Origin: a virus
DNA length: 47,289 nucleotides
Strand: one strand, 5' to 3'
IMG/VR virus record: IMGVR_UViG_3300042691_001185
Span: 1-47,289 of that record
The notes beneath the pieces were generated by a model. That model had not been told where the DNA came from, searched no databases, and saw nothing but the letters and a program-made list of their open reading frames with translations. Positions 1 through 7,059 of this stretch are shown here, one piece after another. Within the stretch, counting starts at the first letter, position 1, and the number at the start of each line of letters is the position of its first letter. The translations under genes were made by a program, and so were the position numbers.

Positions 1-11
1 TGGGGTACATA

Positions 12-464
12 ATGTTAAAGAAATTTATAAAAAAGATTACAGGCATTCAAGCAATTGAAGACATGAAAATCGAAGCTGAGGCAGAGGCCGTAAAGGCTGT
101 TAAAGAAGCTGCCACAGCCAAAGCAGAAGCAGAAGCTGCCAAGGCAGCAGAGGAGGCAGCTAAACTGAGCCCAAAAGATCGTGCAACTGCCCAAGGGATG
201 CCTTATGTCACTGTTTTAGATACGCACGTAAATAAAGACAACATTAAAAATGGCTTTTTTGAGCTTGACTGGAATGACCTTTTTATAGTACAATTGAAGC
301 AAGCTGGTTATGGCTTTGACGGTGATCCTGATGAAGAGATTGTAGATCGTTGGTTTAGGGACATTGTAAAAGGTATGCTAGAAGAAGAAGGTCTGGACAC
401 TAACAGGGGTGCAGGTTATATTAACGTGATTCCGATCACAAAAGATAAATCAGAGGTTTCATGA
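12..464 (+). CDS. Hypothetical protein with Ala/Glu-rich coiled coil
   Basis: Function not recognised; 150 residues. Residues 1-12 are Lys-rich and amphipathic, about 20-55 is an Ala/Glu/Lys run expected to form one long helix or coiled coil, and about 60-150 looks globular with acidic and aromatic residues (for example DPDEEIVDRWFRDIVKG). There is no signal peptide or clear membrane span, though the basic N-terminal helix could touch a membrane or nucleic acid. A GGGG run lies six bases before the ATG. Its stop overlaps the start of the 5' nuclease gene in an ATGA junction, so the two are probably translated together. Similar small proteins occur in marine T4-like phages, but I know no function for them. 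The gene is real judging by length, overlap and start site; the role is open. Confidence 0.75.
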   Translation: MLKKFIKKITGIQAIEDMKIEAEAEAVKAVKEAATAKAEAEAAKAAEEAAKLSPKDRATAQGMPYVTVLDTHVNKDNIKNGFFELDWNDLFIVQLKQAGYGFDGDPDEEIVDRWFRDIVKGMLEEEGLDTNRGAGYINVIPITKDKSEVS

Positions 465-1447
465 GCTATATCCTAGTTGATACTGCTAATACATTCTTTC
501 GTGCAAGACACGTAGTGCGAGGAGATGCTGACATTAAGTTGGGCATGGCTCTACACATTACTTTTAATAGTGTTAAAAAAGCATGGCAAGACTTTGAGGG
601 GAAACATGTAGTGTTCTGCCTCGAAGGTCGTAGCTGGCGCAAAGACTTTTATAAGCCTTACAAAGCCAATCGTGCAGAAACTCGTGCGGCAATGACTGTT
701 AAAGAACAAGAAGAAGATAAGTTGTTCTGGGAAACATTTGATGCGTTCAAAGAGTTTATTGAAACAAAGACTAACTGCACAGTTTTACAACATCCTAACT
801 TAGAAGCAGATGATTTGATTGCAGGCTGGATTCAAAGTCATCCTAATGATGATCATGTTATTATCTCGACAGATAGTGATTTTCACCAGTTGTTAGCCCC
901 TAACGTGAAGCAGTATAATGGTGTGAGTGAAGAGACGCATACACTAGAAGGTATCTTTGACAAAAAAGGTAAATTGGTCATTGATAAGAAAACTAACTTA
1001 CCTAAGACTATTCCTGCACCTAAATGGATTCTATTTGAAAAATGTATTCGAGGCGACTCTAGTGATAATGTCTTTAGTGCATATCCCGGAGTGCGTACTA
1101 AAGGCACAAAAAACAAAGTTGGCTTACAGGAAGCGTTTGAGGATCGTAACAGCAAAGGATGGGCGTGGAACAATCTCATGCTTCAGCGTTGGGCCGACCA
1201 TGAAGGCAAAGAACATCGTGTGTTAGATGACTATGAACGCAATGTTAAACTTATCGACTTGACTGCACAGCCAGAAGATATTAAAATTAAAATTGACGAA
1301 ACAATTAATTCAAAAATATCAGATCCTAAGAATATTAGTCAAGTAGGAATACGCCTACTAAAGTTTTGTCAACTGTATGACATGAAAAGAATGATGGACA
1401 CTATACAAACGTATGCAGAGCCATTTCAAGCAAGATACATTAAATGA
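461..1447 (+). CDS. rnh: 5'-3' exonuclease / RNase H-like flap nuclease (T4 Rnh type)
   Basis: 328 residues with the PIN/FEN layout of T4 RNase H, which removes RNA primers and flaps from the lagging strand at the phage fork. Visible acidic metal-binding positions are D7 (VDTAN), the EADD cluster at 115-118, STDSDF at 136-141 and GDSSDN at 198-203; the last begins the helix-hairpin-helix region that binds DNA. R14 and the RSWRKDFYKPYKANR stretch near 57-71 match the basic arch region of the family. Length is close to T4 Rnh (305 aa). The start is the ATG overlapping the previous stop (ATGA), with GAGG just upstream. It sits in the early/middle + strand block, consistent with a replication role. 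Family assignment is firm; the choice between strict RNase H and general flap exonuclease cannot be made from sequence. Confidence 0.93.
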   Translation: MSYILVDTANTFFRARHVVRGDADIKLGMALHITFNSVKKAWQDFEGKHVVFCLEGRSWRKDFYKPYKANRAETRAAMTVKEQEEDKLFWETFDAFKEFIETKTNCTVLQHPNLEADDLIAGWIQSHPNDDHVIISTDSDFHQLLAPNVKQYNGVSEETHTLEGIFDKKGKLVIDKKTNLPKTIPAPKWILFEKCIRGDSSDNVFSAYPGVRTKGTKNKVGLQEAFEDRNSKGWAWNNLMLQRWADHEGKEHRVLDDYERNVKLIDLTAQPEDIKIKIDETINSKISDPKNISQVGIRLLKFCQLYDMKRMMDTIQTYAEPFQARYIK

Positions 1448-1451
1448 GAAT

Positions 1452-1940
1452 ATGGAAACACAGATGAACTTAAAAGCTAAACCTATTGTAGATGGAAAAT
1501 TTTGGATTGTTGAAGAGAATGGAGAAAAGGTAGCTATTTTACATAAAAAAGAAAATAACAAATTTATGTTAAGTTCAAAAGATGGTGAAGCATACTTCAG
1601 TAAAAAAGATGATTTAACAAAACGATTTGGTAAAGACTTCTTTCTAGTAAGTGACAAAGTAAAAATTACACATGAAGAAGTGCGAGATGTATACGAATAT
1701 CCCACTAGCTGTAAGCCGTATAATCCTGTATTTAATGTACAAAGAAAATTACCATTGTTTACAAAATCAGATGCAAGTAAGAGTTTGTACTGTGCAGGAT
1801 ATTACACAATTAAATTTGATAAAGGATGGGTTAAATCTTTCTGTCCTAAACTAATTACTATTGAACGATATCCATATAAAGGTCCGTTTAAAAGTGAATT
1901 AGAAATGAAGCAGGTAATGTCAAATGTCAAATCCGATTAA
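1452..1940 (+). CDS. Hypothetical protein
   Basis: Function not recognised. The frame is open from 1413, but the ATG at 1452 is preferred because it begins just after the nuclease stop (1445-1447); an earlier start would overlap that gene by 35 bases. This gives 162 residues. The N-terminal half is Lys/Glu-rich with a beta-like pattern (KFWIVEENGEKVAILHKKE); the C-terminal half holds paired aromatic and Cys residues (SLYCAGYYTIKF, KSFCPKLITIERYPY). No membrane span or known motif is seen. The last 17 bases overlap the next gene, and the junction contains a tandem ATGTCAA repeat. Probably a small phage accessory protein co-transcribed with the nuclease. Confidence 0.7.
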   Translation: METQMNLKAKPIVDGKFWIVEENGEKVAILHKKENNKFMLSSKDGEAYFSKKDDLTKRFGKDFFLVSDKVKITHEEVRDVYEYPTSCKPYNPVFNVQRKLPLFTKSDASKSLYCAGYYTIKFDKGWVKSFCPKLITIERYPYKGPFKSELEMKQVMSNVKSD

Positions 1941-2166
1941 TACTATTCCTATTCAACAATTCTTACAACAGGTAAAGGCTGCTGATCTTACACAACAACG
2001 TGAGATTAAATTAGACATCAAAACTGCTAAAGCGTTAGCATTTTGTCTAGGTGAAGTTAGTTCTAAATTACTTGAAGATTACGATACTATTATTAAGCGT
2101 TTAGAATCTAGTGCAGGTGGTGCTGTTACAGTACAAATGGATGGTGGCGGGTTTTCTACTAATTAA
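1924..2166 (+). CDS. Small conserved phage hypothetical protein
   Basis: 80 residues, function not recognised. The body (about 8-65) is predicted largely helical with regularly spaced hydrophobics (FLQQVKAADLTQQ, TAKALAFCLGEVSSKLLED), followed by a short Gly-rich tail (SSAGGAVTVQMDGGGF). The pattern fits a small helical bundle or a partner protein rather than an enzyme. The start is the second ATG of a tandem ATGTCAA repeat, within the tail of the preceding gene, with CAGG upstream as a modest ribosome site. It ends immediately before a late-promoter-like box and hairpin that precede the next gene. Confidence 0.7.
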   Translation: MSNPINTIPIQQFLQQVKAADLTQQREIKLDIKTAKALAFCLGEVSSKLLEDYDTIIKRLESSAGGAVTVQMDGGGFSTN

Positions 2167-2168
2167 TT

Positions 2169-2176
2169 GATAAATA
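2169..2176 (+). promoter_or_regulatory. Late-promoter-like box GATAAATA
   Basis: GATAAATA differs from the T4 late consensus TATAAATA at one position. It lies 23 bases before the ATG at 2200, the same spacing seen for similar boxes upstream of the structural genes on the other strand. It could let gp55 polymerase re-express the gene at 2200 late. AT-rich octamers arise by chance in such DNA, so this is tentative. Confidence 0.35.
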
Positions 2177-2201
2177 TATGCGTACATAATAGGACGCATA
2201 T
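2176..2201 (+). promoter_or_regulatory. Hairpin covering the start codon of the gene at 2200
   Basis: A perfect 8-base inverted repeat, ATATGCGT (2176-2183) and ACGCATAT (2194-2201), encloses a 10-base loop, ACATAATAGG. The AGGA ribosome site sits at the loop/stem edge (2191-2194) and the A and T of the ATG start codon (2200-2202) lie in the 3' arm. Folding of the mRNA would hide the start codon, giving a possible translational switch. Confidence 0.45.
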
Positions 2202-2484
2202 GAGTAGACCAAAGCCAAAAGTTCTTTTAGAAAATATTAATAAGAAGAACTATAAGAGTGAACAGATCTTAGAAGCCGATGCAATTTGGGCTGTGTTCTA
2301 TAAGAACGAGCCTTTTAATTTAAAATCTTCTAATAGTATTACAAATTATCCAGGTCCCAAGTATAAAAAAGTATCTTTTAGTAATCCTGGACATGCACAT
2401 AACTTAGCTAAAAAGCTAAATCGAATGTTTAACTGCGATGACTTCCAAGTAGTTAAACTAACTTCTGGCGAAATCATCAAATGA
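2200..2484 (+). CDS. Hypothetical protein
   Basis: The frame is open from a TTG at 2167, but the ATG at 2200 has AGGA six bases upstream and yields a normal N-terminus (MSRPKPKVLLENINKKNYK), so 94 residues are annotated. The protein is basic. Its middle and C-terminal parts contain FNCDDFQVVKLTSGEIIK and a GHAHNLAKKLNRMF helix, which resemble a small alpha/beta fold, but no family is recognised. The ATG is embedded in an 8-base hairpin. The stop overlaps the next start as ATGA, so translation of the next gene is likely coupled. Confidence 0.7.
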   Translation: MSRPKPKVLLENINKKNYKSEQILEADAIWAVFYKNEPFNLKSSNSITNYPGPKYKKVSFSNPGHAHNLAKKLNRMFNCDDFQVVKLTSGEIIK

Positions 2485-2888
2485 TTACAAAAGAGACTTT
2501 TACCAAAATCTTTTTGCAACAGAAAGATAAAAGCATAGACAGTGCTAATATTAAGCATCATATGTACAAATGGTGGCAAAGTCATAGAAGTAAAGAATCA
2601 GGCGGGTTGCGTCTTAGCGATGAAGGACTTGACTATTTGCTAAACGAATTGGAATTACGTAGTTACGAGATTCCATTTACAGAACCAATCGAATTAAGTC
2701 CCCAAACCATTATCTTTTTTGATAGGACTATGGATTTTCCATATTACCTTACAAACCAAAGTATTACTGTATTTTCGGAAAGAAAATCATTTGAGCTTTA
2801 CATGTTTTCGGATGATATTCGAAAATACGGACTAGTTAAAGCAATGAATAATCAAAACAAAAATAGCCAAACGGACGAAAACTCCTAA
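2481..2888 (+). CDS. Hypothetical protein
   Basis: 135 residues, not recognised. The start ATG overlaps the previous stop (ATGA). The N-terminal third is basic and helical with KHHMYKWWQSHRSKESGG, followed by LRLSDEGLDYLLNELELRSYEI, which has the look of a small helical DNA-binding or regulatory segment, though no clear helix-turn-helix can be assigned. The centre has an aromatic, strand-like IIFFDRTMDFPYYLT. The C-terminus is polar and probably disordered (NNQNKNSQTDENS). This is the last gene of the first + strand run; a strong sigma70-like promoter begins eight bases after its stop. Confidence 0.7.
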   Translation: MITKETFTKIFLQQKDKSIDSANIKHHMYKWWQSHRSKESGGLRLSDEGLDYLLNELELRSYEIPFTEPIELSPQTIIFFDRTMDFPYYLTNQSITVFSERKSFELYMFSDDIRKYGLVKAMNNQNKNSQTDENS

Positions 2889-2895
2889 AAAGAAG

Positions 2896-2924
2896 TTGAC
2901 GTGACGACTGTTAGGCAGTATAAT
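2896..2924 (+). promoter_or_regulatory. Sigma70-type promoter for the MoxR-like gene
   Basis: TTGACG (2896-2901), a 17-base spacer, then TATAAT (2919-2924). Five of six -35 bases and all -10 bases match the bacterial consensus. Expected transcription start is near 2931, leaving a 44-base leader with AGGAG at 2965-2969 before the ATG at 2975. The bases just after the -10 (ATACATA then CAGT) recur after the next promoter at 4107, suggesting a duplicated control region. Confidence 0.85.
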
Positions 2925-2974
2925 AGATACATAGACAGTTAAACTTCAACGCTTTTTTTAACCCAGGAGTATTT

Positions 2975-4066
2975 ATGAGCGAGATCCTTTCACGTACAGT
3001 TGGCCCTAAAGCCGCTAAGAAATCCCTTCGTCGTGCTTTCAAAGCCAATCGTCCTTTGTTCCTCTGGGGTCCCCCAGGTATCGGCAAGTCTGATATTGTT
3101 AAACAAATGGGCGAAGAATTAAACGCTCATGTTATTGACATTCGCTTGTCACTGTGGGATCCTACAGATATTAAAGGTATTCCATTCTTTAATGCTACCT
3201 CTAACAAGATGGAATGGGCTCCTCCAGTTGAATTGCCCGACGAGGCTATGGCTGCTCAACATAGCAAGATCATCTTGTTTATGGATGAAATGAACAGTGC
3301 GGCTCCTGCTGTACAGGCAGCGGCTTATCAGTTGGTTTTGAATCGTCGTGTTGGTACTTATAAGTTGCCAGACAATGTACATATTGTTGCCGCTGGTAAC
3401 CGTGAAACTGACAAGGGTGTTACTTATCGTATGCCTGCTCCTTTGGCTAACCGTTTTGTTCACTTGGAAATGAAAGTTGACTGGGAAGATTATTTTGGCT
3501 GGGCTGTTGACAACAAGATCCATAAGGACGTAGTTGGCTTCTTGACCTTCTCTAAGAAGGACTTGTATGACTTTGATCCTAAGTCAGCGTCACGTGCCTT
3601 TGCTACTCCACGTAGCTGGTCATTTGTATCTGAGTTATTGTTTGATGACGAGGAAGATACAGACACATTGACTGACTTGATTTCGGGTGCAGTTGGTGAA
3701 GGTCTGGCTGTTAAGTTTATGGCTCATCGTAAGATTAGCTCAAAGTTGCCTGATCCTACAGACATCTTAAACGGCAAGGTTAAGAAGATGGACACTAAAG
3801 AAATCAGTGCCATGTATTCATTGACTGTGTCATTGTGCTACGAATTGAAAGATGCTAGCGATAAAAACGACAAGAAGTTTAACGACAAGGTTAACTACTT
3901 CTTCCAGTTTATGATGGACAATTTTGAAACTGAATTAGTTGTTATGGGTACTAAACTTGCTCTTACACAATATCAGTTGCCGCTAGATCCAGATGAGATC
4001 AAGTGTTTTGATGACTTCCATGCCAAATATGGTAAGTACATTGCGGCCGCTACAGAAAAGCGTTAA
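2975..4066 (+). CDS. MoxR-type AAA+ ATPase
   Basis: 363 residues. The AAA+ core is clear: Walker A GPPGIGKS at 32-39, Walker B ILFMDE at 100-105, sensor 1 AAGNRE at 139-144 and a candidate arginine finger in PLANRF at about 157-162. The sensor/insert arrangement and the adjacent VWA gene fit the MoxR class. Such ATPases form hexamers that work with VWA proteins to remodel or load cofactors into target complexes. The C-terminal half (about 200-363) is helical and acidic and probably forms the lid and target interface. It has its own strong promoter and AGGAG. An 80-base gap with a second promoter separates it from its partner. Similar MoxR/VWA pairs occur in other T4-like environmental phages; the phage target is unknown. 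Confidence 0.9.
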   Translation: MSEILSRTVGPKAAKKSLRRAFKANRPLFLWGPPGIGKSDIVKQMGEELNAHVIDIRLSLWDPTDIKGIPFFNATSNKMEWAPPVELPDEAMAAQHSKIILFMDEMNSAAPAVQAAAYQLVLNRRVGTYKLPDNVHIVAAGNRETDKGVTYRMPAPLANRFVHLEMKVDWEDYFGWAVDNKIHKDVVGFLTFSKKDLYDFDPKSASRAFATPRSWSFVSELLFDDEEDTDTLTDLISGAVGEGLAVKFMAHRKISSKLPDPTDILNGKVKKMDTKEISAMYSLTVSLCYELKDASDKNDKKFNDKVNYFFQFMMDNFETELVVMGTKLALTQYQLPLDPDEIKCFDDFHAKYGKYIAAATEKR

Positions 4067-4083
4067 TTAGTAGCCAAATCCAA

Positions 4084-4112
4084 TTGACAGGACCTACGGG
4101 TCCTGTTATAAT
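4084..4112 (+). promoter_or_regulatory. Consensus sigma70 promoter with built-in hairpin
   Basis: Perfect TTGACA (4084-4089), a 17-base spacer and perfect TATAAT (4107-4112). Expected start is near 4119, giving a leader of about 27 bases to the ATG at 4146. The spacer is almost entirely an inverted repeat (4087-4106), so the -35 edge, spacer and -10 edge lie in one cruciform-capable element. A GTAAATA box at 4124-4130 just downstream resembles the late boxes seen elsewhere. Confidence 0.88.
4087..4106 (+). terminator. Hairpin between the moxR-like and VWA genes (weak terminator or operator)
   Basis: ACAGGACC (4087-4094), loop TACG, GGTCCTGT (4099-4106): eight perfect pairs, extendable by G-U and U-A, starting 20 bases after the MoxR-like stop. 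The GC-rich stem would halt or slow read-through, but what follows is TATAATATATA rather than a T run, so classic intrinsic termination is doubtful. As DNA it fills the promoter spacer and may be a protein-binding site instead. Confidence 0.5.
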
Positions 4113-4145
4113 ATATACATACAGTAAATACTTAGGAGCAGAAAA

Positions 4146-5318
4146 ATGTCAAATTATCTAGACCCAATTGTTGATAAAATTGTAGTGGCTCGTGTCGGAT
4201 TGCTACTACGTCATCCGTTCTTTGGCAATATGGCTACTCGTCTTAAAATTGAAGACGCTACAGACTGGTGTGCTACTGCCGCTACAGACGGACGTCATTT
4301 ATATTACAATAAAAACTTTTTTGCAGACTTGTCAACTAAGCAGGTTGAGTTTGTTGTTGCACACGAAATTCTGCACAACGTTTTTGAGCACATGCTTCGT
4401 GTAGAAGGTCGTGAACGTAAAATATGGAATATTGCCGCTGACTACTCAGTTAACGGTACGTTAGTCCGCGATCGAATTGGTGAAGTTCCGCCTAAGATTA
4501 AAATCTTCCACGACACTGCTCACTACGGCAAAAGCTCAGAACAGATCTATGATGAAATTTATGAGCAGTATGACGATGAAGAATTGCAGGCTCTCGGTGA
4601 ATTGTTAGACGAACACATTGACTGGGAGAAAGAAGGCAAAAATGGTCAGCCTGCTTACTCTAAAGAAGAGCTCAAGCAAATCCGTGATGAGATCAAAGAA
4701 GCTATGATGACTGCGGCTCAGGCAGCGGGTGCGGGAAATGTACCGGCTGAAATTGGTCGAATGATTAAAGAGCTTACAGAGCCAAAGATGAACTGGCGTG
4801 AAATTTTGCGTCAACAAATTCAAAGTACAATTAAAAACGACTATACTTTTATGCGTCCTAACCGTAAGGGTTGGCACATGTCAGCTATCTTGCCAGGCAC
4901 TAATTACGACGAAACTATTGATATCTGCATTGGTATTGACATGTCTGGGTCAATCGGTGATGATCAAGCTAAAGACTTTATCTCAGAAGTTAAAGGCATT
5001 ATGGATGAGTACAAAGAGTACAAGATTAAACTCTGGTGTTTTGATACTAAGGTCTACAACGAACAAGACTTTGACGGCTACGGCGCTGACATTATGGAAT
5101 ATGAAGTAATGGGTGGTGGCGGAACCGAGTTTGACGTTAACTGGGATTACATGAAGACACATGATATTATGCCTAAAAAGTTTATCATGTTTACAGACGG
5201 TTATCCTTACGGCAGTTGGGGTGATGAAAACTACTGTGACACGTTCTTTGTGATCCACGGTAACAATACTATTGTTCCTCCATTTGGTGCTCACGCATAC
5301 TATGAATTTAAAAATTGA
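4146..5318 (+). CDS. Metallopeptidase-like / VWA domain protein, partner of the MoxR-type ATPase
   Basis: 390 residues in two parts. The N-terminal domain (about 1-130) carries HEILH at 73-77, a zincin HExxH motif like the putative metallopeptidase domain found ahead of VWA-like domains in bacterial proteins. A charged helical linker (about 135-230) follows. The C-terminal VWA domain (about 255-390) has a complete MIDAS metal site: DMSGS at 265-269, the threonine in GGGGTEFD at 323-330, and FTDG at 349-352. In known systems MoxR ATPases act on or with such VWA proteins. The start is the ATG with AGGAG at 4134-4138. The stop overlaps the following methyltransferase-like gene. Whether HExxH is an active protease site or structural cannot be told. 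Confidence 0.88.
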   Translation: MSNYLDPIVDKIVVARVGLLLRHPFFGNMATRLKIEDATDWCATAATDGRHLYYNKNFFADLSTKQVEFVVAHEILHNVFEHMLRVEGRERKIWNIAADYSVNGTLVRDRIGEVPPKIKIFHDTAHYGKSSEQIYDEIYEQYDDEELQALGELLDEHIDWEKEGKNGQPAYSKEELKQIRDEIKEAMMTAAQAAGAGNVPAEIGRMIKELTEPKMNWREILRQQIQSTIKNDYTFMRPNRKGWHMSAILPGTNYDETIDICIGIDMSGSIGDDQAKDFISEVKGIMDEYKEYKIKLWCFDTKVYNEQDFDGYGADIMEYEVMGGGGTEFDVNWDYMKTHDIMPKKFIMFTDGYPYGSWGDENYCDTFFVIHGNNTIVPPFGAHAYYEFKN

Positions 5319-5862
5319 CAGTGATGCATTTTCAGCGGGCCAAGTTGAAAGTAAGATTTGGGCCGCTGAGGAATTAGAAAAAATAGCGGCTCATATTCAT
5401 ATCCTTAGGATTACAATCTTAGGAGGATGGTATGGGCTTCTTCATTTTATTCTCAAGTCACGTGGCAGGCAAATGATCGAATGGTGCCGTAGTTACGATT
5501 TTGATGCGAGTGCGTGTTCTGTAGCAAATGCGGTTAATAACACTTGGGAAATGGACGACTGGAAGTTCAAAGCAATTCCTAAAGATGCTAACACACTAGC
5601 ATATGATGACGGTACTAACTGTGTTGTAAATACTGCAACAGAACATTTTAACAGTCAAGAATGGTTTAATAATATACATGAAGGTATGCTATGCATACTT
5701 CAAGGTAACGATTTAGACATTGACGATCACGTAAATAAACCCACTAGTTTAGAACACTTTAAAAAAATGTACCCGCTTTCGGTGCCGCTATTTGAAGGCA
5801 CTAAAGAATTTAATTTCCCAAGCGGGTCATTTACTAGATACATGATTATAGGTCATAAGTAA
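5302..5862 (+). CDS. SAM-methyltransferase-like protein
   Basis: The frame opens at 5272, but the ATG at 5302 gives the N-terminus MNLKIDSDAFSAGQ, typical of related phage proteins, and a 17-base overlap with the VWA gene; 186 residues. A Rossmann-like segment is visible: strand plus glycine loop ITILGGWYG (37-45), then an acidic strand end in RSYDFDASAC (63-72), a later WKFKAIPKDANTL (87-99), and VVNTATEHFNS (108-118) where class I methyltransferases have motif IV. From memory, this family is common in T4-like cyanophages and is annotated as hypothetical or methyltransferase. No substrate can be assigned. Its tight coupling to the MoxR/VWA pair suggests a shared job, but this is inference. 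Confidence 0.72.
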   Translation: MNLKIDSDAFSAGQVESKIWAAEELEKIAAHIHILRITILGGWYGLLHFILKSRGRQMIEWCRSYDFDASACSVANAVNNTWEMDDWKFKAIPKDANTLAYDDGTNCVVNTATEHFNSQEWFNNIHEGMLCILQGNDLDIDDHVNKPTSLEHFKKMYPLSVPLFEGTKEFNFPSGSFTRYMIIGHK

Positions 5863-6140
5863 TGGCATTAAAGAACGGAAAAGTTAATGCACTTAACGCA
5901 TTAGGATTAAGAAAAGTAGCATTTCCTGCTCATCATTTTCACTATACCTTATTGCCTAAATATACACCAACTTATCATAAAAGTATAGAGTCTTGGATTT
6001 ATAATAATCTTAACAGTAGATACTATGTAGGACAAAGTGTAGATTTAGTCGATAATGTTATTGTATATGTTACTAAAATTGGGTTTGAAGCAGAAAAAGA
6101 ACTTAGCTTCTTCAAACTTGCCTGTCCACATCTTGCCTAA
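5862..6140 (+). CDS. Hypothetical protein
   Basis: 92 residues. The start overlaps the previous stop by one base (TAATG), so it is probably translated by re-initiation after the methyltransferase-like gene. No motif is recognised. The N-terminal 40 residues are basic with a His/aromatic patch (FPAHHFHYTLLPKY); the centre KSIESWIYNNLNSRYYV is helical and aromatic; the end contains EAEKELSFFKLACPHLA. It is the last gene of the MoxR/VWA transcription run before the next promoter-like element. Confidence 0.68.
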   Translation: MALKNGKVNALNALGLRKVAFPAHHFHYTLLPKYTPTYHKSIESWIYNNLNSRYYVGQSVDLVDNVIVYVTKIGFEAEKELSFFKLACPHLA

Positions 6141-6165
6141 CAGATAATTAATAAGCATATATAAT
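6137..6165 (+). promoter_or_regulatory. Possible sigma70-type promoter (weak -35)
   Basis: TATAAT at 6160-6165 is perfect. At exactly 17 bases upstream lies CTAACA (6137-6142), four of six matches to TTGACA and overlapping the preceding stop codon. The strong AAGGAGGT ribosome site begins at 6172, so the leader would be only about 10 bases. The spacing agrees with five better promoters in the window. Confidence 0.45.
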
Positions 6166-6182
6166 TTATATAAGGAGGTCTT

Positions 6183-6410
6183 ATGACTGAAGAAACTAAA
6201 TCACAAACTGCACCGGAAGCAGAAGCACCCACTGCACAAGACAATACTGAGCTTACTATCAGTGATCTTGCAGCAATGAAAACTATTATCGATATTGCCA
6301 GTTCAAGAGGTTCATTTAAACCAAATGAAATGATGGCTGTCGGTCAAACATACAACAAACTAACTGCATTTTTAGATACAGTAGCAAAGCAACCTAAGCA
6401 AGGAGCTTAA
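6183..6410 (+). CDS. Small conserved T4-like phage hypothetical protein
   Basis: 75 residues, acidic. The first 25 are Glu/Ala/Thr/Pro-rich and probably disordered; the rest (LTISDLAAMKTIIDIASSRG onward) is a compact helical domain ending in a low-complexity tail. The helical part, with the pattern SDLAAMK, IIDIAS and YNKLTAFLD, resembles a short protein common in marine T4-like phages, for which I know no function. It has the best ribosome site in the window (AAGGAGGT, 6172-6179), suggesting abundant expression. It begins a coupled run that ends with thyX. Confidence 0.75.
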   Translation: MTEETKSQTAPEAEAPTAQDNTELTISDLAAMKTIIDIASSRGSFKPNEMMAVGQTYNKLTAFLDTVAKQPKQGA

Positions 6411-6411
6411 T

Positions 6412-7059
6412 ATGCAATCCTTAAAACATGTAGGAAGAATTAAAAAGACAGGCCGTAGATGTATGGTAGTGTTTAGATCACTACCTAACGATGCATTTAA
6501 TTGCCTAATTATTCAAACAGAGAGTTTAGAACCCGATTATCACGATCAACTTGTTAGTTTAGTTGAATCTCCAGCGGCGCAAAATGCAAATGAATTTAGC
6601 GAAGTGTTAGCAAGAGGCATGTTCTCTGATGGTAGCACGATGTTACCTAGCTTATATGTTAAAGGACTTTTAACTAAAATGCCAACTGATACAATTGAGA
6701 TGGTGCCAACTATGCAATCTACAATTATGCTATCAGATTTAAATCAGTTGATTGCAGAACAACAAGGTATCAGTGTGCAAGATCTTGCTGTTAAACGTGA
6801 TCCAAAATATAATGTAGAAGTACAAGAATTAGCAAAGATCAGCAAACTACCAGCAGACACTGAAATGTTATCAGATGATCTTACTAGAACAACTAGTGCT
6901 AGTGTAAATCAAACTGAGTTGTCTGCTAGTGCTAGCCCGGAAGAAGCTGCAAAGCATTATCGTAGTCAGGCAGATAAGTTAGCCAAAGAAGCTGCAAAGT
7001 TTCGCAGACTTGCAGAAGACCTAGTACCAACTAAGAAAAAAGTAGCTGAGAAAGAGTGA
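6412..7059 (+). CDS. Conserved phage hypothetical protein
   Basis: 215 residues, not assigned. The N-terminal half (about 1-115) looks globular: GRIKKTGRRCMVVFRSLPND and a later GLLTKMPTDTIEMVPT. The C-terminal part (about 150-215) is Ala/Lys/Glu-rich and helical, with EEAAKHYRSQADKLAKEAAK suggesting a coiled coil. AGGAG at 6401-6405 lies six bases before the ATG, inside the tail of the preceding gene. The stop overlaps the next gene as GTGA. The globular-plus-coil layout could suit a scaffold or oligomeric adaptor, but there is no direct evidence. Confidence 0.75.
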   Translation: MQSLKHVGRIKKTGRRCMVVFRSLPNDAFNCLIIQTESLEPDYHDQLVSLVESPAAQNANEFSEVLARGMFSDGSTMLPSLYVKGLLTKMPTDTIEMVPTMQSTIMLSDLNQLIAEQQGISVQDLAVKRDPKYNVEVQELAKISKLPADTEMLSDDLTRTTSASVNQTELSASASPEEAAKHYRSQADKLAKEAAKFRRLAEDLVPTKKKVAEKE

